A stretch of DNA of 64,000 nt from Aselliscus stoliczkanus (taxonomy: Eukaryota > Chordata > Mammalia > Chiroptera > Hipposideridae): NCBI GenBank assembly GCA_033961575.1, contig CM066730.1:138411523-138475522 (forward strand), in the 5' to 3' direction. The notes under the pieces were generated by a model. It saw only the letters and a program-made list of their open reading frames with translations, did no database searches and was not told the origin of the DNA. The position numbers and the translations under genes are program-made. This document shows, piece after piece, positions 45,463 through 56,400 of the stretch. Positions within the stretch are counted from its first letter, which is position 1; each line of letters begins with the position of its first letter.

Positions 45463-46060
45463 AAAGGTGAAAGGATTAAGAAGTACAAATTGTTGTTACA
45501 AAGTAGTTATGGGGATGTAGAGTGTAGCATAAGGAATATAGTCAATAACACTGTAATAACTATGTATAGTGCCAGATAAGTACCAGATTTGATGGGGTGA
45601 TAGATGGGAGAGGTTGGGGGCAGGGTGAAAAAGGTGAAGGCATTAAGAAGTACAAATTGATAATTACAAGATAGTCTTGGGGATATGAAGTAATGCATAG
45701 GGAACATAGTCAATGATATGATAATAATGATGTATAGTACCAGTAGGTAGTAGATTGGTCAAGAGGATCATTTCTTAAATTATGTAATTGTTTAATCACT
45801 ATGCTGTACATCTGAGATTAATATAAAATAATATTGAATGTCAACTGCAATTGAAAAATTTAAAAACGGGGGGAAAGATGAAAGGGAATAATAGGTCCAA
45901 ATTTCCAGGTATAAAACAAATAAGTCATAGGGATATAATGTACAGCATGGGGAATATAGTCAATAATATTGGGATAGCATGGTACAGTGTCAGATGATTG
46001 CTGGACTCTTCATGATGATCACTTCTTTAGGTATATAAATGTTGAATAATTATAGTATAC
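45463..46060 (+). repeat. Three diverged tandem units in the L1 3'UTR
   Basis: Units start near 45463, 45627 and 45880. Shared blocks: aggattaagaagtacaaatt / aggcattaagaagtacaaat; aaggaatatagtcaataaca / agggaacatagtcaatgata / ggggaatatagtcaataata; and a following tagtgccag / tagtaccag / cagtgtcag. Unit lengths are about 164, 253 and 235 bp. Confidence 0.8.
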
Positions 46061-46600
46061 CCCTGAAACTAATATAATATTGTATATTAGCCATATTTTT
46101 AATAAAAATCTTTATAAAAAGACAAGTTTATTTCTCTCTCAAGTGAATATAGGTGACCAGAACTTACTACCTGATTCTCAGGAATCCAAATTTCCTCTAT
46201 CATTTGTTCCGCCAATCTCAGGATATAACTTCCATCTCATGGACTATAACGGCTGCTCAAATTCCAGTTATCATGCCATCAATCCAGGCTATAGGAAGGA
46301 GGAGACATGCCACCCCACTTTAAAGGTGTGCTCCCAAAATTGATCACACTGTTTCTGCTCCTATTTCATTGGCCAAAATTTAGTTACACAACTCTCATAT
46401 GCCAGCTATCTTCCATTTGCCTCTCCAGACCCACTGCCTATTTCTCTTTGTCTGCTTTTTGTCTTGGGAAGCTGTGTGGACCACGTCAATGGAAGATTGT
46501 AATCTCTGGCTTTTATGATTCTAGTTCAGATAATAGGGGCTCTGGCAGATCAGAAATATAGAAGAGTGAGGTCAGGGTATTTGTTTCTCTGGATCCCTCC

Positions 46601-47004
46601 CTTCAAGTTTGCACTGGTCTGGCTTTGTTCCTCAACTGAGGATTACTTGCAAAATGGGATCCTTGCAAAATGACTAAATCTACCTGCCTCTCTTTTTCTA
46701 GGCTCTGGTAATTGTTCACTCCCTTCATCCTATTAGGCCCTAAAGGAGGTAACAAACAGCCTAGCTACTATGAGCTCTGAATTACTGAACTATGCTATAG
46801 CTCTTCCACACCCAACCTTAGTAAATATCTGCTTTATAAAAAACCCTTCTTGGCTTATCTCATTTTGAGTGTGTCATCAGTTTTCTGTTGGGACTTTAAC
46901 ACACCTAACTAACTATAAGATTTTTATTATGGACCAAGCACTCATTTAAAAATTAAAGGGTCTATTACCAAAAAAGGAGAGGAAAATTCATATTATGGGA
47001 CAAC
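46601..47004. other. No feature recognised
   Basis: Unassigned. Confidence 0.5.
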
Positions 47005-47006
47005 TA

Positions 47007-47086
47007 TTGGGTTGTCGGAAAAGTCATGACGCATTTTTGCAATGAAAAACAGAAAAAAATATATCATGACTTTTCCGACAACCCAA
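47007..47086. mobile_element. 80-bp mariner-type MITE
   Basis: The terminal 24 bases, beginning ttgggttgtcggaaaagtca, reappear inverted at the right end (ending ttttccgacaacccaa), with near-perfect pairing. TA duplications at 47005-47006 and 47087-47088 are the Tc1/mariner signature. Length and plan match MADE1-like elements. Transcribed, it would form one long hairpin with a loop of about 30 bases. Confidence 0.95.
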
Positions 47087-47088
47087 TA

Positions 47089-47574
47089 GTAGTCTTTGCC
47101 ATGATCCTTTCAGTCTTTCTTGGTCAGTTCTTAGGTCCACATTTTATAGGTGGAAACTTCTGTCTCTTGATAGAGATAATGCAAGTAAATCACCACCTTT
47201 CTTACCTTATATAAGCTGTAAATATCTACATATAAACCACTATATATGGTAGAGTTATAATTATTAATTAGTCCTATTCGACCAAGGAAGGGTAGTAAAA
47301 TCAACACGTTAGTGAATATACAGATAAAATGATGAAACTATGTCTTCAATATTTTCAACTGCAAAATTGGCATGTTGTACTACATGATGTCTAATTCCTT
47401 CCAGTGCTGATTTCCAAGTATTTTTTTCCCAGCTCTGTGTCACAATTTCCCGTGAATCATAGAAAGAAATATGGCATAACTGTCAAGCTAGAGCTACAAG
47501 TTCCTAGAAGGTGACTGACCTGCTAATCTAGACAGAACCAGGAGAGCAGCCAGAGTATTAGCTCACACATATGC
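47089..47574. other. No feature recognised
   Basis: AT-rich, unassigned. Confidence 0.5.
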
Positions 47575-50217
47575 TGACTGTTATATAAAGGTATAGAGTA
47601 AAAGGGTAGAAAAAATATACTGTGAAAACACCAATTATAAGAAATCTTGACTGGCTAATAATATCAGACAGAGTAGACTTCAGCAAAAAAGGATATGACC
47701 AGGCACATGCCTTGTTAGGGAGACCATTTCATGAATGGAGTAGAGGCTTGATCATTGCACTGTACACCTGAAGCTGATGTTGTATAATATTGTATACCAA
47801 CTGTAAGTGAATATATAGATAGTCATGGGATGTGGATTATACTGTGGAAGGGAGTCAGAGGAAGTGTAATAGATATGTATGATATGGGGGGAGGAGTGGG
47901 GTGGCGAACTGGGGGAGGGGGGTTGTCACTTTGAGGGGTAAAAAGTGTAACTATTGCATTGTGTTGTACACCTGAAACTAATTATAAATTAATTAATTAA
48001 TTTTTTAAAAAAGGATATGCCCAGGGATAAAGAGGGATGTTTCATAATGATAAAGGGGTCAGTTCACCAAAATGCCCATCCCAGATCTTCAAAATGCATG
48101 AAGCCAAAACTGACAGAGCAAAAAGGGGAAATAGACAAATCCACTACAATATTTGAAGATTCCAATAGTTTTCTCTCAGTAATTGATACAAGTACAAAGA
48201 ATTACAGCAGACTTGAACAAAGGTATCAACCAACTTGACAACAACATTATTGTTATTTATAGAATATTTTACCCAACAACAGAGAATGCACCTTCTTTTC
48301 AAGTGCATTTGGAACATTCAATAAGATCTATTATATGCAAGGAAATAAAATAAGTCCCAGTAAATTTAAAAGTATTAAAATCATATACAGTATGCTCTTT
48401 GACCACAATAAAAATATATTAGAAATCATATTCCAGACATATGTCTGGAAAACTCTCAACTATTTGGAAATTAAACAACACAGTTTGCAATAACTCATGG
48501 GTCAGAAAATAAATCACAAAGTATATTAGAAAATATACTGTACTGAATGAAAATAAAAACACACTTCAAAATTTGTAGGATGCAGCTAAGGCAGTGGTCA
48601 GGGAGAAATGTATGACTTTAAGTGCTTATATTAGAAAATCAGAAATGTCCCATATCAGTGACTCACCTTAAGGAGCTAGAAAAACAAAACCAAACCATAT
48701 TTAAGCACAAATTGGTAGGAGAAAAACAATAATAAAATAAGAGCAGAAATCAATAACAGAAAATAAAATAATTATCTTGGAGGAAAGTAATGAATCCAAA
48801 AGCTGGCTTTTTGAAACATCAATAAATGGATTAATCTCTAGTAGGCTAATTAAATTGAAGAGGAAGGAGGCACAAAGCTCAGTAATGGGAATAAAGAGGG
48901 GGCAGCATTACAAATCTTACAAAAACTAAAAGGATAAAAAAGGTAATATTATAAACAATCATATGCCAAAAATTCACCAATTTAAATGATATGCACAATT
49001 TCCCTGAAATAGTCAAATTACCAAAACTAATTCCAGAAGATATAGAAAACCTGTATTGCCCCAAATCTACTACAGAATTTGAAATTGTTATTAAAACCTT
49101 TCCATAATTCTAAAATACTAAAGATAATACTAAAAATACTGCAAAAGATTTCTGAGGTAAATTATATCAAACATTTAATGGAGAAATAGTACCAATCCTA
49201 CATAAACTCTTTCAGAAGACAGTGGAGGAGGGAATACTTCACAACTCATTTTATAAGGCTATTCTTATCCTGTTATCAAATCCAAAGACTTTATAAAGAA
49301 TAAAAATTACAAATAAATATTCTTCATAAACATTAGCAAATAAAATCCAGTGGAGAAAATATAAAAAGGTAATATACCACATCCAAGTGGAGTTTATTCC
49401 AGGAACAAAAGGTTGATTTAACAATTAAGACCAGTGAATGCAATTTAACATATTAACAGAAAAAAAAATCAGTGGGTGCAGAAAAAACATTTGACAAAAT
49501 TCATGTTCATTTATGGTTTCTTTTTTTTAAAGATAGAAAACACCTCTCAAGTTTAGAAGGAAACTTCTTCAACTACCTGTAGAAGAGCATCTATAAAAAC
49601 TTATAGCTAACATATGTAAAAGTGAAAAACTGAATGCTTTCATCCTAACATCAGGAACAAGACCACTGACAAATCACAACACAATAAAATTACTTAAAAT
49701 GAATCTTAGATCTAAATGTAAAAGTTAAAAGTATGTTTCCAAAAGAAAACATAAAGTAAAATCTTTGCAATCTTTATGACAGCAAATATTTCTTCAATAG
49801 GACAGAAACAATATGAAAACAATTTGATAAATTAGAATGAGTCAAAATTTACAACAGCTCTTCCAAAAACAACAGTAAAAAAATAATAAGGCACTCCATA
49901 AACTGGTAAAAATATTTGTCATAGATAAATCTGGCAAAGACAGGTAGCTAGAGTATATAAAGAACTCTTAGAGCTCATAAAAAAAAAAAAAAATTTTTTT
50001 TTTACATGACCAAAACCATAAAACAGACACTTTCAAAAGAAGGCAGATGCTCAATCTTATTAGTCATTAGGGAAATGCAAATTAACAACACCAGGATACA
50101 TTCATTAAAATAGGAGACATTCATTAAAATAGCTAAATTTAGATGGATAATATTAAGTATTGACAAGCATGTGGATCAACTAAAATTCTCATATGTTGTT
50201 GGTTATAGAACAAACAA
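47575..50217 (+). mobile_element. Old L1, most of ORF2, plus strand
   Basis: Decayed ORF2 from the endonuclease region (ISDRVDF near 47660, then DKEGCFIMIKGSVHQNAH near 48020) through ESNESKSWLF (about 48790), a partial RT region (IPSKWSLFQEQKVDL-like near 49390), to the C-terminal part near 50190. The central RT with its FADD box is missing or unrecognisable around 49.6-49.75 kb. Many stops and frameshifts. A younger L1 tail is inserted at 47704-48006. Confidence 0.85.
47704..48006 (+). mobile_element. Young L1 3' end inserted in old L1
   Basis: 5'-truncated copy of about 300 bp. Target duplication of 19 bp with one mismatch: aaaaaaggatatgaccagg at 47685-47703 and aaaaaaggatatgcccagg at 48007-48025. 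Its body is the reverse complement of the 3'UTR at 22.1-22.4 kb, but its tail differs (ends taattataaattaattaatt). Confidence 0.95.
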
Positions 50218-51065
50218 TCAGGAGAATCATCTGAAGTCTCGCTGAAGAGAAGTTTTATAACTAAGGATATAAAGAAGAAGCCACGTTGAGACTAGTAGGA
50301 GGGGTGGAGAGGTGAAACGGACTGGCCCCAAACCTCCATATAGCAGCTGAGAACCAGGAGGGATAACTCGGTCACCAAGTTTTCCCCAGAAGAGCAAGAG
50401 ACCCCAGCCTGACACTGGCTTCCCCAGCCTAGAGTACTGGTGCTGAAAAGAGGAACCCCCGCAACATCTGGCTGTAAAAAACATTGAGGATTCCAACCAT
50501 CCAGGTGGGACAGAAGGTTGCAGGAAACCCAGCTGACCTCTTAAATGGCAGCACACAGACTCTCTCACTCTCAGGCACTCACCTTGGGCTCCAGAGAAGG
50601 GGCAGTAACTTGCAGGACATTGGAGGCATAGGGGGTCAGGCTGAGGTATGTGGCTGTTAAGTGAGAGCTCAAGGACTGTTGCCATTTTCCCAGGGTGGGG
50701 ACTTTCTCCAGGGCAGTCGGCAGGTGGGCACCATCTTTTCTGTGTTAAGCCAGCCCCCACGTGGGCAAATCTGAATCTGATTGGTCTGGTGAGCTCTGCT
50801 TCTCTACTCTGCTGATTCCCTGAGACCCCGCTCCACCCAACTCGCCCAACACCAGAGGCACTTTCTCCAAGAGCAGCCAGCCCTGCCCAAATTACACCCT
50901 TTCTTGAAAAACTATCTGGGTCTGTAGGACCCAGGCAGGTGGCAGCTGGCCTTGGTGTGCTCTGAGACTTTTGCTGAGTCACACCAAGCTCAACACTGGC
51001 ACCAAACCAGAGTGAGTCTACATTAACCTGTTGACCACAACTCTTTCCACTCTAGTGACTCAGTT
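50218..51065 (+). mobile_element. L1 5'UTR fragment, copy 2
   Basis: Homologous to 42150-42970 along its length, including aaggatataaagaagaagcc and ccttgggctccag. It abuts the old L1 ORF2 directly, so it is a separate insertion or rearranged piece. Both 5' and 3' parts of the parent element are missing. Confidence 0.88.
50227..50982 (-). other. Long antisense open frame in L1 5'UTR, copy 2
   Basis: On the minus strand a frame stays open for 251 codons. It begins at a GTG; upstream an in-frame TAG lies near 51053. The first in-frame ATG begins MATVLELSLNSH at about codon 99, so an ATG-started product would be about 153 residues. The region DPDSFSRKGVIWAGLAALGE matches copy 1 (DSESFSRKSAMCVGLAAHEK), and GAQGECLRVRESV matches GAQGECLEVRKSV. 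I see no known domain. Coding status unproven. Confidence 0.4.
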
Positions 51066-51190
51066 TTCCCAGGTCAGTGTTTTTCACCTGGGATTCTTAT
51101 TAAAAATGCAAATAACTGTGCCCACACCACATCCACTGAATAAAAATTTCTTGGCCTAGAACCTGGGAATTGGCATTTCAGCCAGCACAT
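51066..51190 (-). mobile_element. MER5-like fragment
   Basis: cagtgtttttcacctgggat, aaaaatgcaaataactgtgc, and gaacctgggaattggcattt, in MER5 order. Confidence 0.65.
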
Positions 51191-52284
51191 CACCTCACCA
51201 AACCTCCCTGTCTTAATTTTTAAAGCAGTTTTAAACAGAAAATATTCTCCTTGTTTTGTGATTTAAAAAATCTCCTGGAATTGTATACTCTAAAAAGTCC
51301 TATCAGCCAGGTGGTCTCTCACCCTTGATTTCAGTAGTTCATACAGGATTGGTTCCTCTCCCATTTTCCATCTCTATGGCCCAAAAGTTGGATCACCAGC
51401 CTAACAATACTGCAGTAGTGGTGGATCCACAAAATGCTGTTGTGTCATAAACTTTGCTTTGGGTTCGCAGATTGTATTTAAGGCTGGTGGTCTGGGAACA
51501 TCTTCAAATTCCATAATATGAAATCTGTCTGCAGCTCCTTGAGGCAAAAAGTCACCTCAAACAATTATCACTGCTCTTAACCACAGATTCCTACGGGCTG
51601 CCCATGTCATCAGGAGGTTTTATGGCAATCTCTGAAAACATGAATTACCTTTAAGGACTATTAGACTAGCAAGATCTAACTGAAATTGTTAGACAAAGTT
51701 CTGGAAAAATGGTCTGGGCTTGTGCTTTGTCTAGAGCCAAGAAGAGCTTCAGGGAAAACCTTGCAACAGCCAATGATAGAACTTTCCTACATCTGAGGTT
51801 TACAGATGTTCTCTACAAATTCTAGAAGTGTGCCAAGAACTAAATTTCATTTGGGGGCCTCTTATCAGCAAGCAGGCAAAGATCAGGAATCAACACTAAA
51901 CATGTGGCTTGATGTAAATAAAGTTTTCAAAGCCTCTCTGTTTGCCATTCTAATAATTGATTACAGCACCATTCTCTCCTCCTCCCCCTCCTTCCAGATT
52001 CCGCTGAATTGCTTTGATTCCTTCAGAGGTTGTGAATGTAAAAACTGAGGTATACATGTATTACACTAGGTCTTTAGCTACAAGTATTCCAGGGGCAGAC
52101 ATATTGTTCCTCTGCTCATGAAATGGTACAGAGGACACCTCTCTTAGTAAGAATCCTTTTTGTCTTTTCAATATGAATACTCTATTTGCACTTTCCTATC
52201 GCATATTTTGAATCTCACTGATCAGAGCTGACGTGCTAGTTTTTATTAACCATGAGGATGTTCCCTTATAATTTGCATGGATAA
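51191..52284. other. No gene supported
   Basis: No recognised repeat. The 80-codon frame 51806-52048 is not recognisable. Confidence 0.5.
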
Positions 52285-52620
52285 ATAGCAGCAGCTAACA
52301 TTTATTTAGTGCTTCTAGCTTTGTGCCACCTTATATATTTATTATGGCCCTCAATCCTTAACACAATCCTATGTAAAAAGTTCTATGTTCACTTCATGTT
52401 GCAGGTGAGGATACTGAGGCAAAGTTTTCACAACTGCAGAGTGAGGGCCAGAGTCCAACTTCAAAGAACTCCTTCCTAACTATGATATTATAGTCATTTG
52501 ACAGATATTTGCTGAGTGTCCACTATGTGCCAGGCACTGTGAGAGGCCCTGAGGATATAGCAGTGAGCAAAAGAGACAAAGATCCCTACCCTGACGGGGC
52601 TTACATTTTATTTCACACCT
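52285..52620 (-). repeat. MIR then L2 3' end, both minus strand
   Basis: MIR at about 52285-52480 (caggtgaggatactgaggca). L2 end at about 52490-52620 (actatgtgccaggcactgtg, ggatatagcagtgagcaaaa). Confidence 0.85.
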
Positions 52621-52689
52621 GTCATGTGAATTTGTGATAATTTACCTAACCAGTGTGTATTGCAAAATGTTTAAACTATTTCTGATTTA

Positions 52690-53000
52690 ATATCCTTTTT
52701 AAAAAAATTACACCGTGAGGGACAGCATTCTGATTTATAAATCTCTATCCAAAATCTCTGCTTATTTCATTAGGACAGTTTCCAAAAGTGGGAATTATAA
52801 AGTGCAAGGGTATGAACATTCATTCAAGTTCTTAACACATATTGCCAAATAACCCTCAGAAAGGGTGTAACAATTCACACTTTCATCAATTTCAGCAGTT
52901 TCTGAGAAGGTCCGTTTCACCACACCCTCACCAACATGGAATACTCTTCCTCTCACTTTTTTTAATCCTATCTACCTAATAGGCATCACGTTCATAGCTC
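52690..53000 (-). mobile_element. Old L1 fragment, minus strand (probable)
   Basis: gtttccaaaagtgggaatta, gtgtaacaattcacactttc and caccctcaccaacatggaat are consistent with L1 ORF2 end in reverse. Confidence 0.6.
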
Positions 53001-53095
53001 TGTAACACCAAATACCACACTGACTTAGTTTTATTTAGAAAAAGTGAATGTCACTAACTCAAAGAATGATGCTTTGTTTTTAAAAACACCTCACA

Positions 53096-53265
53096 GGGAC
53101 AGCCGAGTGGCTCAGTTGGTTAAGAGCTCCCTTAAGAGTACAAGCTCTGAGCAACAGGGTCACCAGTTCGATTCTCACATGGGCCAGAGTGAGCTGCCGC
53201 TGAGCTGCCAACAGGTGGCAGGATGGCCCAGCTAAAAAATAATAATAATAAAATAAACAACTAAC
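53096..53265 (+). mobile_element. VES-like bat tRNA SINE
   Basis: Head gggacagccgagtggctcag, A box tggctcagttggttaagagc, B-box region ggtcaccagttcgattctca, then catgggccagagtgagctgc, and an (AAT)n-rich tail. Flanked by a 12-bp duplication with two mismatches (aaacacctcaca at 53084, aaatgcctcaca at 53266). VES elements are known from bats. This is one of the better lineage clues in the window. Confidence 0.88.
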
Positions 53266-53277
53266 AAATGCCTCACA

Positions 53278-53649
53278 TTGCCTCATAATCAAGTAGAAAA
53301 AGTCAATACCTCCTTCTTGGTGCATATACTATTTATTAAGCTATTATTAATTATTGTTTCTGAGAACTACGCAAAGTGCTTATTGACACATAATTCTTCC
53401 TGAAGAGTGGCTCAACTACTTTCCCACACCTTGTAACCAGGGGTCCTGTGAGGAGGTGGCATCTTTTGCGTTAGTGACTTGCCCATCCCCAAAGGAATCC
53501 CAAACCATGCTGGAATGACATCTGATCTGGCCCTTTTTTAGTCTCCCTTGCACTACCTCTATTAATTAGATGTGGCTTCTCTTTTTTGGGTGGATTTCCA
53601 AAGCACACTTTCTGTACCTTTGTCATGATACCTAACATCTCCAACCATG
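53278..53649. other. No feature recognised
   Basis: Unassigned. Confidence 0.5.
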
Positions 53650-53805
53650 TTAAGTGTGCATTTTTCTTAGTTCTCTGACTAGAAAAATAAAGTTAACAGC
53701 ACCTGCCATATAGATCTGTTGAGAGATTAAATGAAACAATGCACATAGCACACAGTGCCTCACACAGAAATACCCTGAATAAATTTCTGTTGAGTGAAGG
53801 AATAT
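53650..53805 (+). repeat. MIR fragment, plus strand
   Basis: gttgagagattaaatgaaac then agcacacagtgcctcacaca. Confidence 0.8.
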
Positions 53806-53844
53806 ATAGTCAGTGCACAATAAATCTTGGATGCTGCTAACTGC

Positions 53845-54415
53845 TGGTAAGCATATTTAGCAATTCCTCTTTGGGTATCTACACGAAAAATTTAAAAACT
53901 CTTATTCGTAAAGATATATGTACCCCTATGCTCACTACAGCATATTCACAATAGCCAAGATATGGAAACACTTAAATGTCCTTTGATGCATAATTGGATA
54001 AAGAAGATGTGGTACATATATACAATGGACTACTACCTAGCCATTAAAAAGGTGAAATGTTGCCATTTGCAACAACATGAGAGTATCATGCTAAGTGAAA
54101 TAAGTCAGACTGAAAAGGACAAGAACCATGTGATTTCACTTATATGTGGGATATAACAAAAGCAACAAATCAACTAATAAAACAAACAAATAAAAAAACA
54201 AACTTATGAATACAGACAAGAGAATGGTGGTTACCAGACAGGGAGGGGCTTGGGAGAAGGTCAAAGAGGGTAAATGGGCTCAAACACAAGGTGACAGAAG
54301 GAGACTTAACTTTGGGTGGCATGCATACAATAGAATATGTAGATGATGTATTATAAAGTTATAAATCTGAAATTTATGTAATTAGCCAATGTCACATCAA
54401 TAACTTTAACTTTAA
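53845..54415 (+). mobile_element. L1 3' end, plus strand, with ORF2 C-terminal remnant
   Basis: Frame 53962-54156 reads METLKCPLMHNWIKKMWYIY followed by TMDYYLAIKK, the L1 ORF2p C-terminal block. The tail ends near taactttaactttaaaaaga. More diverged than the copies at 20-23 kb. Confidence 0.9.
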
Positions 54416-54879
54416 AAAGATTAATTCAGAGGAACTGGTGAAAATGCATGACCTGAGGCTTCTCCTCCAGAAACTATGATTCAGTAAGTCTGCGTTCGAG
54501 GCCCAGAAATCAAGGTGACTCAGACAGGTGGTGTGGAGATGACACCTAACTTAGAGAATCTTGGTTACTTGTGAGCTCTGTGGTGGCAGGATGATACAGT
54601 ACTCTTCTCTCAATGACCCTGCACTTACCTATCCCAGTCCCTGTCATCCAGGAGGTCCTCCAGGACAGGTCACCTCAATTTTTGTCTTTGTTGTGAGGAG
54701 GAGTCACGGTTTCCAGGCCTATCAATACAAACCAGAGAACTGATGGTTCCAAAATGTGTGTGGAGCCTTGTTCCTCTCCAGTTATGATCTCAAAAATGTG
54801 GCCACCATTGTACAGGAGCAGAATTTCCCCTAGTCTCCCATTTATCTACGCCCCCTCAGCAGTGCCATATTTTGAGCAC
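54416..54879. other. Mostly unassigned; possible MER5 scrap
   Basis: 54450-54510 (agaaactatgattcagtaag) resembles a MER5 interior. The rest is unassigned. Confidence 0.4.
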
Positions 54880-55015
54880 TTTACTGTGTGCCAGGCACTT
54901 TATCTGATTTAATTCTCATGATATCTCCATCGGAGGGAAAACTGAACCTCAGAGAGTTTATCTGTCTAAATTTAGATAGCAAGTAAGTGACGGTGCCAGG
55001 TTCCAAACTAGGCGT
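54880..55015 (-). repeat. MIR fragment, minus strand
   Basis: tactgtgtgccaggcacttt then aactgaacctcagagagttt. Confidence 0.82.
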
Positions 55016-55137
55016 GAACGATCACCAAACCTGAGCACCTTCCATATAACTCACACCTGGGATAGACAAAAGGAACTGGGAGGCATCTCTCTTGGCTTGC
55101 TTGGGCAGGTGAGGCATGGAACCCATTGTCAGTGAGT

Positions 55138-55176
55138 GAGTGTGTGTGTGTGTCTGTGTGTGTGTGTGTGTGTGTT
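55138..55176. repeat. (GT)n microsatellite
   Basis: About 18 GT units with one C interruption. Confidence 0.97.
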
Positions 55177-55789
55177 GCCAGCAAATTCCTGATTATAAGT
55201 AATTGCATAAAACAGAGGAGATCTTTCCCTTGTAAGTAGATATTATAAATATAGGATATTAAATAACCCTGACTTCATCCTCAGCCAATCAGCCCCTGCC
55301 AGTTTGCACGCTACATATGTACAGCATGACTCAAAGGACCCTCGGGCAGTGGGCGGGTTAAAAATCAATCAAACAATAATAATTTTCATATGAGAACTCC
55401 CTGGCTTCCCAGTTGGCTCTTCAGTTAATTGTGAGTCATGAATTTCCTTTTTAAGGTAATACCTACCATACAGCATGGCTGGTTATGGAGAATACGTAAT
55501 ATCCACTATCTGATAAGAAACGTGTTATTAAAACATTACCTAATGATAGATTTACCTAATAATAATCCCTAGGATTAAACAAAAAAGGTAGGGGAGAGAT
55601 TAGGGAGGGATTGCAGGGAACAGAAAGGCAAATAGAAATAAGCCATGGTTTGAAGGTAAATAAAGAGGGGGTTTGTCTGGAGCTGGATGTTGCAATAATC
55701 ATTATAATAGTGAGAATAGAGGAGAGGGAGAGAGAGAAAAAGATAAGGAGAAATATAGATGAAAATTGGAAATTATTAATAATAATAAC
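55177..55789. other. No feature recognised
   Basis: AT-rich; a purine-rich run at 55718-55755 (gagaatagaggagagggaga). Confidence 0.5.
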
Positions 55790-56400
55790 AAGCACCTTTT
55801 ATTGTATTATCAGTATATGTAGGCACTGGGCTCATTATCTTACATATACCCTCATTTTGCAGAGATTTTTTTTTTTGAGGGCAGTGTCACTGGCCCTCAT
55901 ATGTGGGACCCAAACAGGGGCTGCTGGCGTCCCAAGCCAGCGCTTAACCACCACGTCACTCGGCTGGCCCCATATACCCTCATTTTTATTCTCATACAAA
56001 TCCTGGGAGTCACCCCCACTACCATCCCCATTTCTCAGATTCCAGCCAATATGTATACTAACAAGGTTAAGTCACAGCCCCTGGAGACAGCATATCTGAG
56101 TTTGCATCTCAGCTTCCTATTTACTAGCTGTGACACCTTAATTATTCTCTGCATCAGTCTTGTCATCTGTGAAATAGAGGTAATGGTAATTTACCCCTCT
56201 TTATAAGATTGTTTAGAGGGCTAAAGAGGTTAATAAGTAAAGCACCTGTAAGCTTAATAAATTCAGCCACTATTTCAAGCAGAAAAACCTGAGGTCAAAA
56301 GTTAAATAACATATCAAAGGTCACAGAACTACAAAGTGGCAGAACTGGCATTTGAACCCAGGCCTGTCTGACTCCAGCCACCTTGTGTTCTCAACCCTTC
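55790..56400. repeat. Cluster of three MIRs
   Basis: Minus copy at 55790-56050, split by a SINE. Plus copy at about 56070-56265 (tactagctgtgacaccttaa). Minus copy at about 56270-56400 (ggtcacagaactacaaagtg, atttgaacccaggcctgtct). Confidence 0.85.
55859..55970 (-). mobile_element. tRNA-derived SINE (short family), copy g
   Basis: Perfect 16-bp duplication, catataccctcatttt, at 55843-55858 and 55971-55986. Poly-T, body and head in reverse orientation as in the other copies. Confidence 0.97.

Larger units (their letters stand above)
42060..46112 (+). mobile_element. L1 with both ends but most of ORF2 missing
   Basis: Order: 5'UTR (42060-43682), ORF1 (43683-44486), intergenic A/C-rich spacer (44535-44580), start of ORF2 (44650-45080), ORF2 C-terminus (45085-45370), 3'UTR (45371-46112). 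Near the extreme 5' end is ccaagatggc (about 42066), a YY1-type motif also found at the 5' end of human L1. About 3 kb of ORF2 is missing. It sits inside an older repeat (41990-42059 and 46113 onward). A degenerate duplication may exist (aaaaggatacacattta at 42044; aaaaagacaagttta near 46117). Inactive: frameshifts, a stop, deletion and a SINE insertion. Confidence 0.92.
41990..46600 (+). repeat. Unnamed ancient repeat, copy 2, split by the L1
   Basis: The left arm (41990-42059) has catcagctacattgacagaa and ataatagtggttttaaaagg. The right arm (46113-46600) has gtttatttctctctcaagtg, ttccatctcatggactataa and ccaaaatttagttacacaac. It belongs to the same family as 4.59-4.92 and 59.37-59.66 kb. 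Confidence 0.55.
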
